A stretch of 64,000 bases of DNA, from positions 30,908,645 to 30,972,644 of the forward strand of contig LS997565.1 in assembly GCA_000469685.2 (NCBI GenBank). The letters run 5' to 3'. The notes beneath the pieces are model-generated. The model had not been told where the DNA came from. It worked only from the letters and a program-made list of their open reading frames with translations, and searched no databases. The stretch comes from Haemonchus contortus (Eukaryota; Nematoda; Chromadorea; Rhabditida; Trichostrongylidae). Both the position numbers and the translations under genes were made by a program. Each line of letters begins with the position of its first letter. Position 1 is the first letter of the stretch. Shown piece by piece: positions 45,789 to 58,800 of this stretch.

Positions 45789-48700
45789 CTTGACCCTGTC
45801 CGAGCGAGAACCTTAAACCTATGTATGAAATTGAAATCGAACGAAACAAAAGGAAAATAGCATAGCAACGGTAAAACCATTAGACAAATAACCAGCATAG
45901 AAAGTGCCGATAAGGCGCAAACGGTAAGGAACGTTCCGGGGAAGCCGTAAGCATCAGCGCTGAGGGCGAATCCGCAAATTAAAGTAGCAACAAAGCCTTT
46001 AACAGTGCATACAACAGGAAGAAACCCTTAAAAGCCCAAAAATATTGAAAAGTGAGAGAAGGCCAGCGAGATTCTGTAACATTTTTAATCCGATCCACGC
46101 GGGACCCAAAAGAAGTTGATATTGGGTAACCTTTAATTGTAGGGTGCATCTTCGTGACGTTTGCTCAGCTCTTCAACATTCCTGTGATTTTCTCAAACAG
46201 TGCTCATTTGTATTTGCTTTCGGGTGTGTCGCTTTCGTTTTTTCTTGTAGGGCCTCCCCCCCCCCCCCCCGTAAAACCTTGCCACTGACGGTTGGTGGTT
46301 TGATATCATCATCAGTGGCATGGATGTGCAGTGAATCCGTTGGAAACTAGAGGGTTTCCTAAGCCGATTTGGAGTTTTAACATCCCGTTTTTACGATATG
46401 TTTTTCTTTTTTGGGTTTCTCTTCACTAAGTCGCCTGTCGAGTTTGGTTTTATCCGTCATTTTTTCTTCATGTGCCATAATTTTGCCGCAAATCGGACAG
46501 AATTGCAAATCCGTCCCGATTCTCACTCAGTCATCAAGGACTGAGGATGTGTCATTTTTGTTTTTCGTTGTAATCAGTTTTCGATGTAATATACGAGGAA
46601 TTATGTCGCAAGTTTATACGATTTTTGATGTTTCCCTTCTCATAATTGAAAATTGCGTCGTAAAAACCAGCGTATGTTCACACGGGCAACCTGGACCGTT
46701 ACATTTTTGATTAATTCAAAAGAACCAGTTGGATGTGTTTTCCTTTTACTCGACGTTTCCTTTAGCTGTTCACGTTTAAAAGGCGAAACATTGTGGCCAA
46801 ACGAAAATTGGAAATTGAAAAAAGGGTCTCACATGCTTACAGTGAATCGTTAATGCGGCTTCATGTAGGATGAAATGAAGGGAAAAACGATTCCCATCAC
46901 ATCGTGACGCTTTCACGTATTCGCCAGCGTCTTTGATGGCTCCAGAATAGGCGAATGGATGATTTTGGCTTGGGCTATAGGCTTGGATGTGCCAAACATT
47001 TCCTGTGCTAGTTTGCCGGTTGGGGAGCAGAAAATATGCTTTGCACGCGAAATTAAAATTGAATGGAAATTGTCCGGGGACTCATTAATAGTTATGTTCT
47101 GTTTGTCAGTCAATCAATGTTTTTGAGTGTCACAAAACTGCACTATTTGAACAATACTTTGGTGGGCCAGATCAATTCTGGCAACGAAATAAGCGTTTTC
47201 CCGTCCATCAAGAAGGAAAGAGAAGTGTTCTAAGATTGGCGTCTGCCTAAGCCTGGAATTTCTTGTCTTTAACTCCACTCTCTAACGGAAATCGCCCTGA
47301 AACTGCGGTGGTGTACACGAAGGTACTCCTTCCGTTCTCATTCCGCGGCTGCCATGCCCATGCACGACGGGATTTTAAAGCCAATGGCGATATAAAGACC
47401 AAGAGAATTCAAAGAGCGAAGTAACCGCTTAAAGGTTACTAGCAGCACTGTCCACGACGTGGGAAACTGAGGTCAAATGGGAAATCGGCAAGATGTTCCC
47501 GAAGCATTCGAAAGAAAACTGGGCAACGGTGTCAAAGTGGATGGAGTGAAAGACACTTTCAGAAATCTCTAATCAGGGTGTAATGGGTGGGGATTGGACG
47601 GGTACAAGACCGACCGACTGGGAACGGGAAGTTTATGTTCGTGGAACAAGCGGAGATTGCCGGGGCTGTCAAACTATCAAAGACGTTCCAATAGTGCTGT
47701 TTAACAACTGTACCCCTTCTAAAATGGTCACAGTTCTTCTTTGCTTTACTGATGGCAATGGCGGTCAGTTATCGATCAAAAACCGTTTCTAAACCGCGAA
47801 TGCTGTGGTGCTTAATAATGTATGTGTGGACTGGTTCTGTATCAATAGAGATTTTGTCGCAAAGCAAGTATCTCAGCATTTTGTTGTGAAAATTTTTATA
47901 TTTCATTTTTTCTAATTTTTCTATTCGAATTTTTTATTTCTATTTTTTCCTGCTCTATATTCTAGTTAGTACTGGTGTGTTATGCGTGCCTTTTTTCATT
48001 CTTTACTATTCTAATGTATACTATTCACACTTACAAAATCATTATTTCGGAACCAAATCATGTCAGTACTAGCTAGAATATAAAGCAGAAAAAAATAGAA
48101 GTAAAAAATTTTATAGAAAAAATAAAATAGAAAAATTCCCACAACAAATTATTGAAATAAGAGGGGTAAGAAAAATAAGTGAAAAAATAATGAGCTCAAG
48201 CGACCATTACGCGCACGCAACATCGGTAGTAAGCACGAGACGTGATACAAAATGAAAATCACAACAAAATCTGCTACGAGCGAAGAGAAAAAGGAGCACA
48301 ATTATCTCGAACAGTCATCCCGTAGGATGAGTCATCAACGGGACCTGTCATCGATTGGTTTCGTAAGAGATGCATCAGGGACAGGATGCCGGCGGGCATC
48401 CTTCTTGCCGACCTTGAAGATTAACAGTTCTTAATATGTAAACGGCGTTTATGTAACCAATGACCCGACAAAGGGTTCAGGATGTCCCAGTCACCCCGGT
48501 GCCTTTTTTCGGGTAGTCCCTTCGTGGGTCATCGAACTGGCTGGGACGCCAGCGTATTCACGAAGCGCTAATCTGCCTGTTTCGCAGCTATCGATCGATC
48601 GCTGGCTGCTGGTCTGACCAGTTCAAGGCGCGAGGCCACCCCGAACTCCTTCACGCTCGCTCGCACGCTCTTTACCCACCCAAAGCATCCTTCTTTCCTT

Positions 48701-51700
48701 GAGCACTCTCCATATTCCATTCAAGATCCTTCCTCGACGTGTATATGTGTTTCCAATAAATCATCCATCGTGGGCGTTGTTAATTCACACGTTTTTTGGT
48801 TAGCATAATGCTTTTATTTTCCCTTTCAAGCCTGGCGAATGTGCTTCCACAAGCCTACCATGGTTTGATCACTTTGCATTACAATGGAAAAAATGTTTCA
48901 AATAAGTGGACAGCCTTGAATGTTGATGGAGAATGCCTAGATGCTGTTTAGAAAAAAACCTTGCGCATTTATTTGATTTGTCGTCAGTAAGAAAGGGCAA
49001 GACAGGTTCGATTTTGAGCTCGGCAAAGGCATCGTGGCTAAGCTCTGCGCATTCCCCAAGTTATTCCCATTCCTCTTCCCAAGGATTTATTGCGTTATTT
49101 TATTTTCTTAGTTAGACCTTAGTATCTATTCATTTAATTTTTCACTTTCGAGCTTCACGCTGACTGCCTTAAACCGTTTACAAGAGTTATTTAGAATTTA
49201 AGCCGAAAATGATATGCTTTGAGAAAAAACTGTGTTTGTTCAACGTAGTCCAGTTAAGGCTTTACCATGTCTACCGCTTTCCACTTTACGAAAGGTTAGG
49301 CAAATTGTGCTATATCTTCTTACTTAGCACTTTTATTGTTCTCTAGTCGTACGGAGTTTGATTCGATTTTGTTCTTGAGGTGAACTGACCTCTTTACAGA
49401 CTGGCTTTCCGGTTCAGTCCACATCTCGTATCTTGAGTCTGAGGAAGATCATACGTACGGTTTTTATGTGTGAAAAGTTCTGATTAGTTTTGAAAGTCGG
49501 TCTATAAGGAAGAAGGAGAAATGCAAGCTATTTTGGGAACCCAAAGAAGCCATCGTTTCGGAGAAATTTAAATTAGGGCCTCATGCTCCACTATTTTAAT
49601 TACAAATTCAATTGGATTCAATTAAAATTTAATTTAAAAATTGATTTAATTTCATCTCCAGAGAACCATATCGTTTTCTTACATGTCTTTTTTTGTTGGG
49701 TAAATATGTTCTTAGGGTCTAGAAGAATGTGACAAGCTCTTTATCAGTGTCTTCACTAAAAAGTCTTAGCACATACATTACATACATACATTCACACTTC
49801 CATTTAAATCAGCAGTCTAGTGGCTTTATGGTTCCAGGGTGGTCAGCATGGTAAAAACAGTTCTCATTTATTAAAAAAATATTTGAATGCCGTGATCACA
49901 GCAAGTTTGAGGTCAAATATGTCATAGGAACTTTACAAGCTGTAGGGTTTGCTGTCTTATCAATCTTCAGATTTGCCTCGGGGGTCGTAGGACTAGATTT
50001 AAGTTGAGGAACGGACTAATTAAAGGCGACAACTTTTATGACAAGTTGTTAGAACGTCCAGTACGGGAGTCTCTTGAGATAGTTCAGCCTCTACAACGCC
50101 GTTGAAACTCGGCCGTTATTGGGTGGCATTCAACCGATACAATCTCTGAACCCTTGTAACGATCTGCCTAGGCCGTTTACCGATCTGACAGCGCTGGCTA
50201 TGGTATGCTGGAAACTCTACTGATACATCGGAGATCTGTTTCTCAGAAACCTTGTTCATCGTGATCTGTGCCTTTATGCAAATTAGCCTGCATGAGTAAG
50301 GAATGTCAGAACTCGCGAGCACCTCTTTTTTCATTCCTTTGATTGAATGACCAGTTACTGCTAGGAAACGATCATCTCGTGCATCTACTCTTTCTCAGTT
50401 TTGTAGTAACATTCATTAGTTGTAAACGCGAGGGCATATGGTGCTCAGCTCATCAATTTTTTTGGATGCGCCACTTAGTGGGCTGATGAATTCGTATCTC
50501 GTATGGCGGTCATTTTGATGAAGAGCAGCAGTGCCAGTATCACTAGCTTTTTCCAGTCTTGTTTGTGATAAAGGTGCAGAAACAATATTTTAAAGGGAAC
50601 CTTTTTAAGGGGGTCCTCATTGGTTCGTAACGGTACAATCGTTAGTTCAAATTTTTGAGATGCTAAACCTTTTTTCGGCGACTTTTGCCTGAGTGAATAG
50701 GAGTATTTTCCTGCTGAACTCTTGTCAGACAGGGATCCTAGGTATCTCGCCATCAGGAAAACCTTGGTAATTCTATCTGCTTTTGAATCGAAAAAATGGA
50801 AAAATATGTTTAATCCAACTCTGGTTTTCTAACGGGGTGGGTCTTGAGCACCTCTCAATTTCAGTTTTCTTGGTAACTTTTTGTTGTTGTTATCCCTGTC
50901 AGTGTGCATGCGATTGCACCAGCGCCTCGACTTTGCAAGCAAGTGTACTAGTTAGTCGTCACCATCCTGCTTCTGTACTAATGCATTTATGCGATGAATC
51001 ATGCTTAAGGAACGATTGCTCCCTCATTAATGAGTCGGCCATCATCAACATTACTTTGCTTTATTGGCTTATAGGCTCGTTTGGAATGCTCAAATGACAA
51101 CTGTCGCGCTCCATTGTTTTGAAGTTACTCGTTCGCTGCTCGTTCATTCGAAATCACTTCAGTAGTTTCGACATAAAGTGGTATTCTTCTTGCCAGTAGC
51201 CTCGTTTCTGTAAATTTAGTTCTTTTTCGGTAGGAATTCTCCTCCTCTTACTGTTCGACCTTATATTCGACTTTTCCTCCAAAGATTTTCGACTAGACTT
51301 TCTCTCCTGTACTACCTTTTCAACAGTTTCAATAGTCGAAATAAGTTCTCATTACCTCATCGGTAAACGACACATTAGCTTCCATCAGATAGGAGCTTAT
51401 TGTCGCAAAACGTGAGCTTATCAATGAGCCCTTGAGGGATCCTGATTTTGCTCGATCCCCTCTATGTTTCTCGTATTTTTTCGAGTAATTGTAACAGTAA
51501 GCAAGGGATTTCATAAAAAACATAACCATCAAGTATAACGGAAGACGCGTTTTCCTTTGGATGCCAAATACACATGCTCGATTCTCAGAGCACGTGTTCA
51601 CACTGAAATAGAGACAGTCGTGTACTGCGGAACTCATGACAGGGGCGTCTGTCTCGTTGGGAGGAGAAAGCTGCAAAGTTGATTTTAATGCTTGATTACA

Positions 51701-52860
51701 AAGCTGCACGAAACGTGTTTTCGTTTATGAGGTCGGGGGGGGGGGGATGAGCACAGCCTGTGTGGATGTGGCATAACTCCATATTCACTTGATGATTTGA
51801 ATGTGTTGGATTTATTGTTGGATACATAGGTTACTTATTCCACAAACATAATGGTATGCCGTTACCGTTATTCTTAGAACTCAGATTCTATGAACGTATT
51901 TATGATGCGTGGCTATGGTAGCGCTCATACTTCCGACAGGCCCCATTCGTGGTAGTTTATTCTAACGCAGATATGTGCGCTAGAACGTAAAAGTCTCCGT
52001 CGCTGACGGGGGCTCAACGTCTGCGCGTTCCAAAGGATATCTGACGCAGACTACGCCCACACCTGCATAGCTCGTTGATCGACTTAGCGCATATCAATGA
52101 CTGCCACTACATTGAATACTTTCGAGAATTCCGTTCCCACTGACATTTGTTGTGTATTGATCGAATGAAGGCTTCACATTGTCTGTTTGATATTTCTTCT
52201 GTACGACTCCTCTGGGCTCGATCGCGACTGATTCTGGAACTAAATGAGAAGTCGCTAACCGCTGCTGTTTGAGTCGGTTTCCGGCGCGCGGATATTCGAG
52301 TGTGACAAGGTGTTTGACTGTAGCAGATCCTGCGTTTGCGAATGTGGATGCAAAATGGTCCATCGTTTAACGTGACTATTCTCATCTGTGTTGCTGGTGT
52401 GGCGCATAAGCACACTGCAAGGGTGAGAGGTGGCGAATCACTCTTTTTAATGCGTCAGTTATGGGTGGTCATACCAAGGGCAATACATTGACCGATAGTT
52501 AATGAGAAACATTTTCGAGTTTTCTTAAGGAAAGCATCTGTAACGACCAGTGAAAAAGCTGGATTGCTGTGAATTAATTCATCCAAATGCCCGTTTGCCC
52601 AGAGATGCGTGGGCGGCTAAAAATCGTTGGAATTCGCCAGCCTAGGTATTCTAGAAAATTCGTTCACGAAGAGGGTTAGTTTCCTGCTATTTCAATAAGA
52701 ATTTCTATGAAATATACATACGGATAAAATTATGAATGATTTCACAGGAAAACCAAAATTCCACACTTCCTATCAACTTTCCACTACTCAGGAATTCAAG
52801 TGTGCATAGTACTATGAATGGCTTCATGTCCAACCATGTTCATTAATGCTTTTTATGAGA
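45789..52860. other. 7-kb intergenic region upstream of rack-1, no gene recognised
   Basis: It contains homopolymer runs C15 (46256-46270) and G12 (51735-51746) and a hairpin repeat (47877-48152). Frames such as 46411-46710 (+) and 51329-51709 (-, 126 codons) show no family features or splice context. The part next to 45788 should hold the rack-1 promoter, but no clear TATA box was found. Confidence 0.4.
47877..48152. repeat. AT-rich hairpin repeat, ~95-bp arms
   Basis: The left arm (47877-47975, ending TATTCTAGTTAGTACTG) matches the inverse of 48064-48152 (starting CAGTACTAGCTAGAATA), with a ~90-bp loop. Arms are T-rich and imperfect. It is a probable MITE. Confidence 0.65.
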
Positions 52861-52867
52861 TTTTCAC

Positions 52868-53170
52868 AGGCGGAGATGGTGTAGTGGCAAGTGGGTACTT
52901 CACACACGCATGGTCACGGGTTCGAACCCCGAGCCCGTGACCATGCGGGTATCTGGCGCACGGATATCCGGCGCAGTATACATCTAGGACAACCAGGCTT
53001 TCCATCTCTCCGAGGCCGGTCGATTGGTACCGAACTCGTCTAGGAGGGTGGAAGCACTGACTTGTACATCGGCTGGCCACCGCAAGACATTGTATAGGCC
53101 ACATACGCACTCATTACGCCACTACGATTCTGAATGGAAGTCGAATGCGGGGCGCATCCCTCAGACGGGA
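52868..53170 (+). repeat. tRNA-derived SINE
   Basis: The head resembles a tRNA: A-box TGGTGTAGTGGC (52878-52889) and B-box GGGTTCGAACCCC (52918-52930) at the right spacing. However, the sequence after the B-box repeats CATGGTCACGGG inverted (52908-52943) instead of pairing with a 5' acceptor stem. A unique-looking body follows (CCGAGGCCGGTCGATTGGTA, then a TGGCCACCGCAAGACATTG block) to about 53170. A Pol III-transcribed SINE is the best reading; the 3' end is uncertain. Confidence 0.55.
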
Positions 53171-55400
53171 CGCCAAGAACTTTATCCTATCCTTTATAGT
53201 CACATTCGTCAGTAGTAGTGCTGCTGTAAGGAGACCGCAATCCTCCGTTGACGTCCTGCTTTTGTGTAAAGAGAGACCTACCTGGATTTTGTTATCCTCA
53301 GAAATCGAATTTCAGATTGATGTGCCCTACAGCAATCATTGTTGCCATCCCTCCGAAGATTAGAAAAATAATAGCTTTGTCTTGCACACGCTTTTGCAAT
53401 TCCAGCTATTCGGTTGAGTACGGTAGTATAGCACATCCTGCGAAAGCGCCACGTCGTCTCCACTTCAAGTATCTGTGGGGAACTAAAGAAACGCAGCCTG
53501 CAATGACTGTTAATCGCATTTACGTCCTTGCTTTTCTGAGAATGCATATTTGAGTATTGCCCTGAGGGTTATCGATGACGGCTACCGCCGACCTCGGTGT
53601 TCGCGTCAACAGTGTGAATGCAACTACTTGACGTCTTCTAGAAGCATTCGAGGCGTTAAAAATGAAGAAAACGCTCTCTTAGAATTGTTATGAAAAGCAA
53701 AGTCGTACTCAGAATAAGCTACTGAGTAGTCGATGTAAAATCTAGAATCATTTATCACATAACACAAAACATGCAATTTTAACTGTTAGGAATTCTTTGA
53801 TGCAGCAACTGTCGCAGATCTGCGGGATCGGCGGCAGAAGCCAGCGTAAGCTCTAGCTTGTTGAGTGTCGGTAACATGAATACGACCTATCCGACCTACT
53901 ACCCTATACCTATAACTGACTGATGCAGGTCTCTGTCTGGGCTCCATCAAATATGATGGATATGTCAACAATCAATCTCTTTTCTGAAAGGCAGTAACTA
54001 TGCATTGTCAAGCTTCATCGTTTCTCGTGCTCCGAGTATCACGGTGCACGCCCACACCATTTTTCGGTTTTCTCACTCAACACCGTCTGAGCAGGAGGAT
54101 TCGCTGGGTCACGGACTCCAAATTCCATTCTCATTTTTTGAGTATCTCATTTGTTGTACATAAAGATAGTATCGTAGATACTGCTGAAGAAGAATGTGCG
54201 AACGTTTTTCTACTTTTCTTCATTAATGTTCTTTTCTTTTCTCGCCTCCAACAATGAGACTGGTTCGGATCTCCCAATTGCGTTGCCAGCTCCTGCAGCA
54301 AGTTTTCGCATTTCTCATAGCCCGCTAGTAATCTCTCCATCTTTTTTCCGTTCCTCACCTTGACTAAAGCTCTTTGACTCTGACTCCCACTCACCGTAAT
54401 CCTCTTCCCCCCTAGTATTTGTTGTGTATGAAACGTACATTAATAACCAAGCCTTGAATACATATTAACCATAGACCCTATTCCAGAAGCTAGACGAAAC
54501 ACTAGACACAATATATTTTGTATGTACTAGTAGCAGTTGGGGCGTCTATAGTGCGACACTGGCGCCGGCATCAGCATTTATACTACCGGCGTTTTTCCGC
54601 TGACACGAGCTCTTCATCCCCTCTTGTAATCGCGAAGTAGAGAACCTTAAACCTTTCAACCCTATTCTTCACCAATTCACCTTTCGTTACGAGTCGCCTA
54701 CTTGCAAGACTTTGATCAAAGGCCAGTTACGCCGATATTTTTGATTGACGACAGGCAGAGAGGTTTGTTGATGGCAGAATGCTCAGGGGTTGCCGCATAT
54801 ATTACGTAGACAGAATCGCCTTGACATTTAATCGTCGGAGAGAATTGCTTTATGGTTGTCGTGCTATGCTGAATCTAAAATTGGTCTCGAGTAGCTGCTC
54901 ATGACGAGGTATGCCATTCATATTCCATAATTTGGTTTTTTTTATCACTTGTAAGTTCTTGAAGGACAACTAGCATTAACGGTTTGGTTGTTACATGGTG
55001 TTCACCACAGGTTTGTTATTGCCTGCACTAGGAAGAGATCGCAGGAAGATTTTATAGCGGATTTTCGCACTTAGGTGCGAGGGGACCTTGATCATGTGCA
55101 AAAACTCGGTTCTATTTATCCTGTCTGCGTACATTTGCCTTCTACTGTGCCTTAAGCGAGTAGAAGGGTAAGCTATTAAGAATGTTACTAGTGCATATGC
55201 TCTTTTTTGAAGCTCTTGTTTCTTCATTTTTACTGGTAAGTTTTCACGATATAATGCCTTCATCAAACCTTAACCTTACAATACTTGCATGCAATCAGTA
55301 AATTATATTACAGAACACATCAAACCACAGAAGGCTAACCGCAAATATTGAGGAAGTTAGGTAGGGGACCTTCCGATGGGGAACTTGGAATTGAAATGGG
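53171..55400. other. Intergenic, no gene recognised
   Basis: One minus-strand frame (54394-54131) has a basic, helix-forming composition (KMERLLAGYEKCENLLQEL) and could be a fragment of a retroelement gag, but there is no second supporting motif. The rest shows nothing. Confidence 0.3.
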
Positions 55401-55419
55401 GCATCGCTCTTATCCGGAG

Positions 55420-55830
55420 GCGACGAATGTTATCATTCAATCAGTCTCGGGAGGTCACACATCTCCTCTTTTGCGCGGAGTTCCGGCTTGATACGATGTA
55501 TTTCCCGTGCTTCCATGATTCCCCTTTCCAGGAGCCGTACCAAATGCCTACAAAACCCTCACATCGAAGATGGAGCGTTTTCTCTCTCCTGCCCAAGTGT
55601 ACGGTGCCTGGCAAAACTGCCGTGTGCACTGGCAGCGGGTTTGTCCAACGCTCTTCAGTGCTCGTCCAGGCGGATCTTCAAGGATTCCGCGATCTTCCCC
55701 ACGTCCTTTCCTCCACATGCTCCGCATTGAATCAAATGACAATGCCTTGAAGTTCGCAGATCTTCTCAGATATGCAGTATCGACAAGGCTGACCCACCAA
55801 AAGGTCCGCTCACTACCTACCCAATATTTC
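55420..55830 (-). pseudogene. Penelope-like element GIY-YIG endonuclease remnant
   Basis: On the minus strand, in drifting frames, the order is: a CGACGGKDVGKIAESLKIRLDEH segment in which a stop follows DEH (typical C-x2-C-G..YIGE..R.L..R..EH motif of Penelope endonucleases, with the YIGE mutated), then GSFARHRTLG, then IMEAREIHRIKPELRAKEEM (the C-terminal helix carrying the conserved Glu-type segment). Stops and frameshifts make it non-functional. It is 30 kb from, and opposite to, the RT remnant at 24090-25660, so the two come from different insertions. Confidence 0.45.
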
Positions 55831-58800
55831 CGGTTTGTCTGATGTGGTTTGATGTGTTTTATGTTGTAAATGACATATTTCTGCATGTATTGTAAGCTTA
55901 AAGGTGACGAAGACGTGACGGAAACTTACCAATGAAGTGAAGAAATAGGAGCTCGAAAAAGCTGAAAGACTAGAAATCTCAACATTTGGCTTTGCATGAT
56001 CTGAGTAAAGCCTATTTGAAACTAGATGAGCAGATCTTCTACTTCACCACTTATTTTACCTTACACCATTGCACAGTTTCTACCGCTTCGCTTTGCTATC
56101 ATTGCTATCCTCTTCCTGTATTCACATACTACCAAGTGAAGGTATGTACGGGCAGTTGATTGAAATTTTCGTTTCGCAAATGCGCCCGAAAATTCGGTGG
56201 TTTTACTTGAGGTTGCCTCCTTCGGAATGACATCTTCTTGTCCAACTATGCGTATTTGGAGAAATACATACAAAGCTGTTAAAATGTAAGAGCCATTGTA
56301 ATATGCTATGTGTACGAAGAAGGGCTAAAACGGCGATATGAATTTTCTATCCATCCATATCTGCATGAGCGTTCATTGAAGATTTGATTAGTGAACCACA
56401 ACGAAAAGATGTCGTCATCTTCCCGTATTTTTAGAGGTACATAAAAACTGTTTTGTAGAAAATGCGACAGTAAAGACGTCTTATTGATTGGTCTCGATTA
56501 ATAGCGGCAAGAATTGATCTGCCTCGTTGAATATCCTAATGATTGTGTAGGGATGCAGAGAGTGAAACAGTCTCAATAGGCGACAGGTCCTTCCGAAATT
56601 TTCCGAAGTGATATGCGAGTGTGGATTAGCACGAGCTCCAGACGTTTCCCAACAAACGTTCTAGCTCCCGAATACATGCCGAGAAACCTTGAGGAAAATT
56701 TGACTCTGGCTAACGCTTGGAAGGAGCTACGTAATACTTGTTCTTCGTCTGTTACTAAACCAAGATGTCTCATTTTTTGACATTATGAATAAACTCAGCA
56801 TATTAAGGGCTTTGAAGAAGTTCATACAAAGAATGCACTTTTTTGGGGAGTGTTTACCCAATCATCTCAGGCAGGAGGGCGAAGAGCTTCGTTGGTAAAT
56901 AATTGGTGCACCTCCAGGTTGCAATAGGGTAAACCAGAATACCTGGGGGGCTCCTGCCAGTTTTTACTAAAGTCACGGCTCCACCCGAAACGACTTATCG
57001 AGCTGAAGGGTGTGGTTGCAGACGGCTCTGATACCGAACGGGCAGATGGCAGTGCAGACAATCTCGTGACGCTCATATCACGGTCAACGGAATGACCACC
57101 TTCGAATGTCACAACTACATGTTTCTGGATTGAGAGGTCAACATGGTGAACCACAGGAAACGAGCTGCTGGGTACCCTTTTCCTTTGACGTATCCCTCCA
57201 TAAACAAGTCTTAGGACTGACTGCAACTAGTGACATTTAATGCCTCGTGGAAAGAAAAACACCCAGAGTTCATTGATACGCAAGTGCAGAGGGAAATCTG
57301 ATGTTTTTTGAACTTCGTCAACGAACGAAATTTAGGACACTTTCGTACGCTCCCAGGAATCGAAGATCGGGTGGGCTGCACACGTAATGCTGTTTTGTGG
57401 TGATTGCTGGATCTGGACTGTCATTGAGCGGGTCGCTCGGGACGTCAAACGAATATCGAAACGGCCATGAGATCGATGGTCACATTTCTTCACGAAGACT
57501 TTGAACGAAGGGAATAGTCTGTTCTAAGTTCCTTGATAGAGACGAATCCTCTGAATTGCATTTTAACTGGGAAAGTCGCTGAACTGCAATCGAGCAGTTC
57601 GGTGGTTCACGTACCAGGGGTGAGGGATAAGGAAAGGACAAAAGGCGAAAAAGCTGCGTAAGTGTTTTATCAGTCAGTTTCAATTTCCGCTCTGAGGCGA
57701 ATTTTGGCAGAAATATGTTGCTTTGCTGGGGGTTTCTGCTCCGAAGATCGCCTCTCATCTCACTCTTCTTTTTTCTCTCTCTGCCCTCCGCTTTCGATGC
57801 ACGATTGTGTTGAGGGAAAAGTCGAATTCATTGAGAGTCTACTTTAATCAATTGTTTGCATTTTTAATAGAATTAAATAACGCTTCTGAAGCAATTCGGT
57901 TCTTCAAGTAACTTTACGAGACCTATATCTTATCGCATGAAGCCTGATTTGCGTCTTTGTGTCGGTCTACACTGTGTCGGTCCTTAGAACATAGTATTTC
58001 CATTGCTATATAATTTTCTGCCATCATTTAGGATACTTATCATTACGTGTAAAGCTTTCCTACGATCTGTAGGCGTTTTGATTATGTCACGTTCAAGTGG
58101 ATAGGACAGTTGAGAGGATCGGGGAAGTCGACTGCTGAAAGATTACGGAACTGCTGTCGCTGCATTGATCTCACATGATGTCAAAAATAAGGTTGCACCT
58201 TTCGTTTCATGCGATAAAAGTGCTCAGTACGTCTGCAGCCACTCCACAATGTGGTGCTATCCTTCCTTGAGAAGGACATGTTTAGCACGTACTTGTGGCC
58301 ATGTGAAGAAAGCCGTCACCTTCAAAGCTGATACCACTCAGTGCGGTTGTAATAACATTTAGTCCAATCATCACAAGAGCCCTTTCACTTTACGAGGCAT
58401 CGTAATAGAGCATCCACATTCTCACCTTATGGTGCTCGTACCGCATCAGCACGGGAGCATATACCTGTAATAGAGGATGATGATGATGCAGCTCCCTTCG
58501 TTAGGTCTAGGTGCTCGTTTAAACAAGGTAGCTCCCTCAAGCTGACCCGCCACCAATCTTCAGTTTAGTTGAGCTTACAACAACTATGACTCGAAGTGCC
58601 TTACACGCGTAGCTAGCGAAGTGGGCATGCCTTTTTCCATTGTGAATTGAGTACTTATTAAGCTATTTCTGAGTTCAACCTTTTCACATCTTTTCATTTC
58701 GCAGACGACAAAGTTCTCGAAAAAAAGGAGGGCTTAGGCGTGACTTAGCTTTTTTAGAGGAAAAGTGTTGATTAATCTGGTAAGACAAGATCCAACTGTA

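Noticed and set aside
51329..51709. 126-codon minus-strand ORF
   Set aside because: No recognised domain, no splice or start context, and length within what chance allows in AT-rich intergenic DNA of this size.
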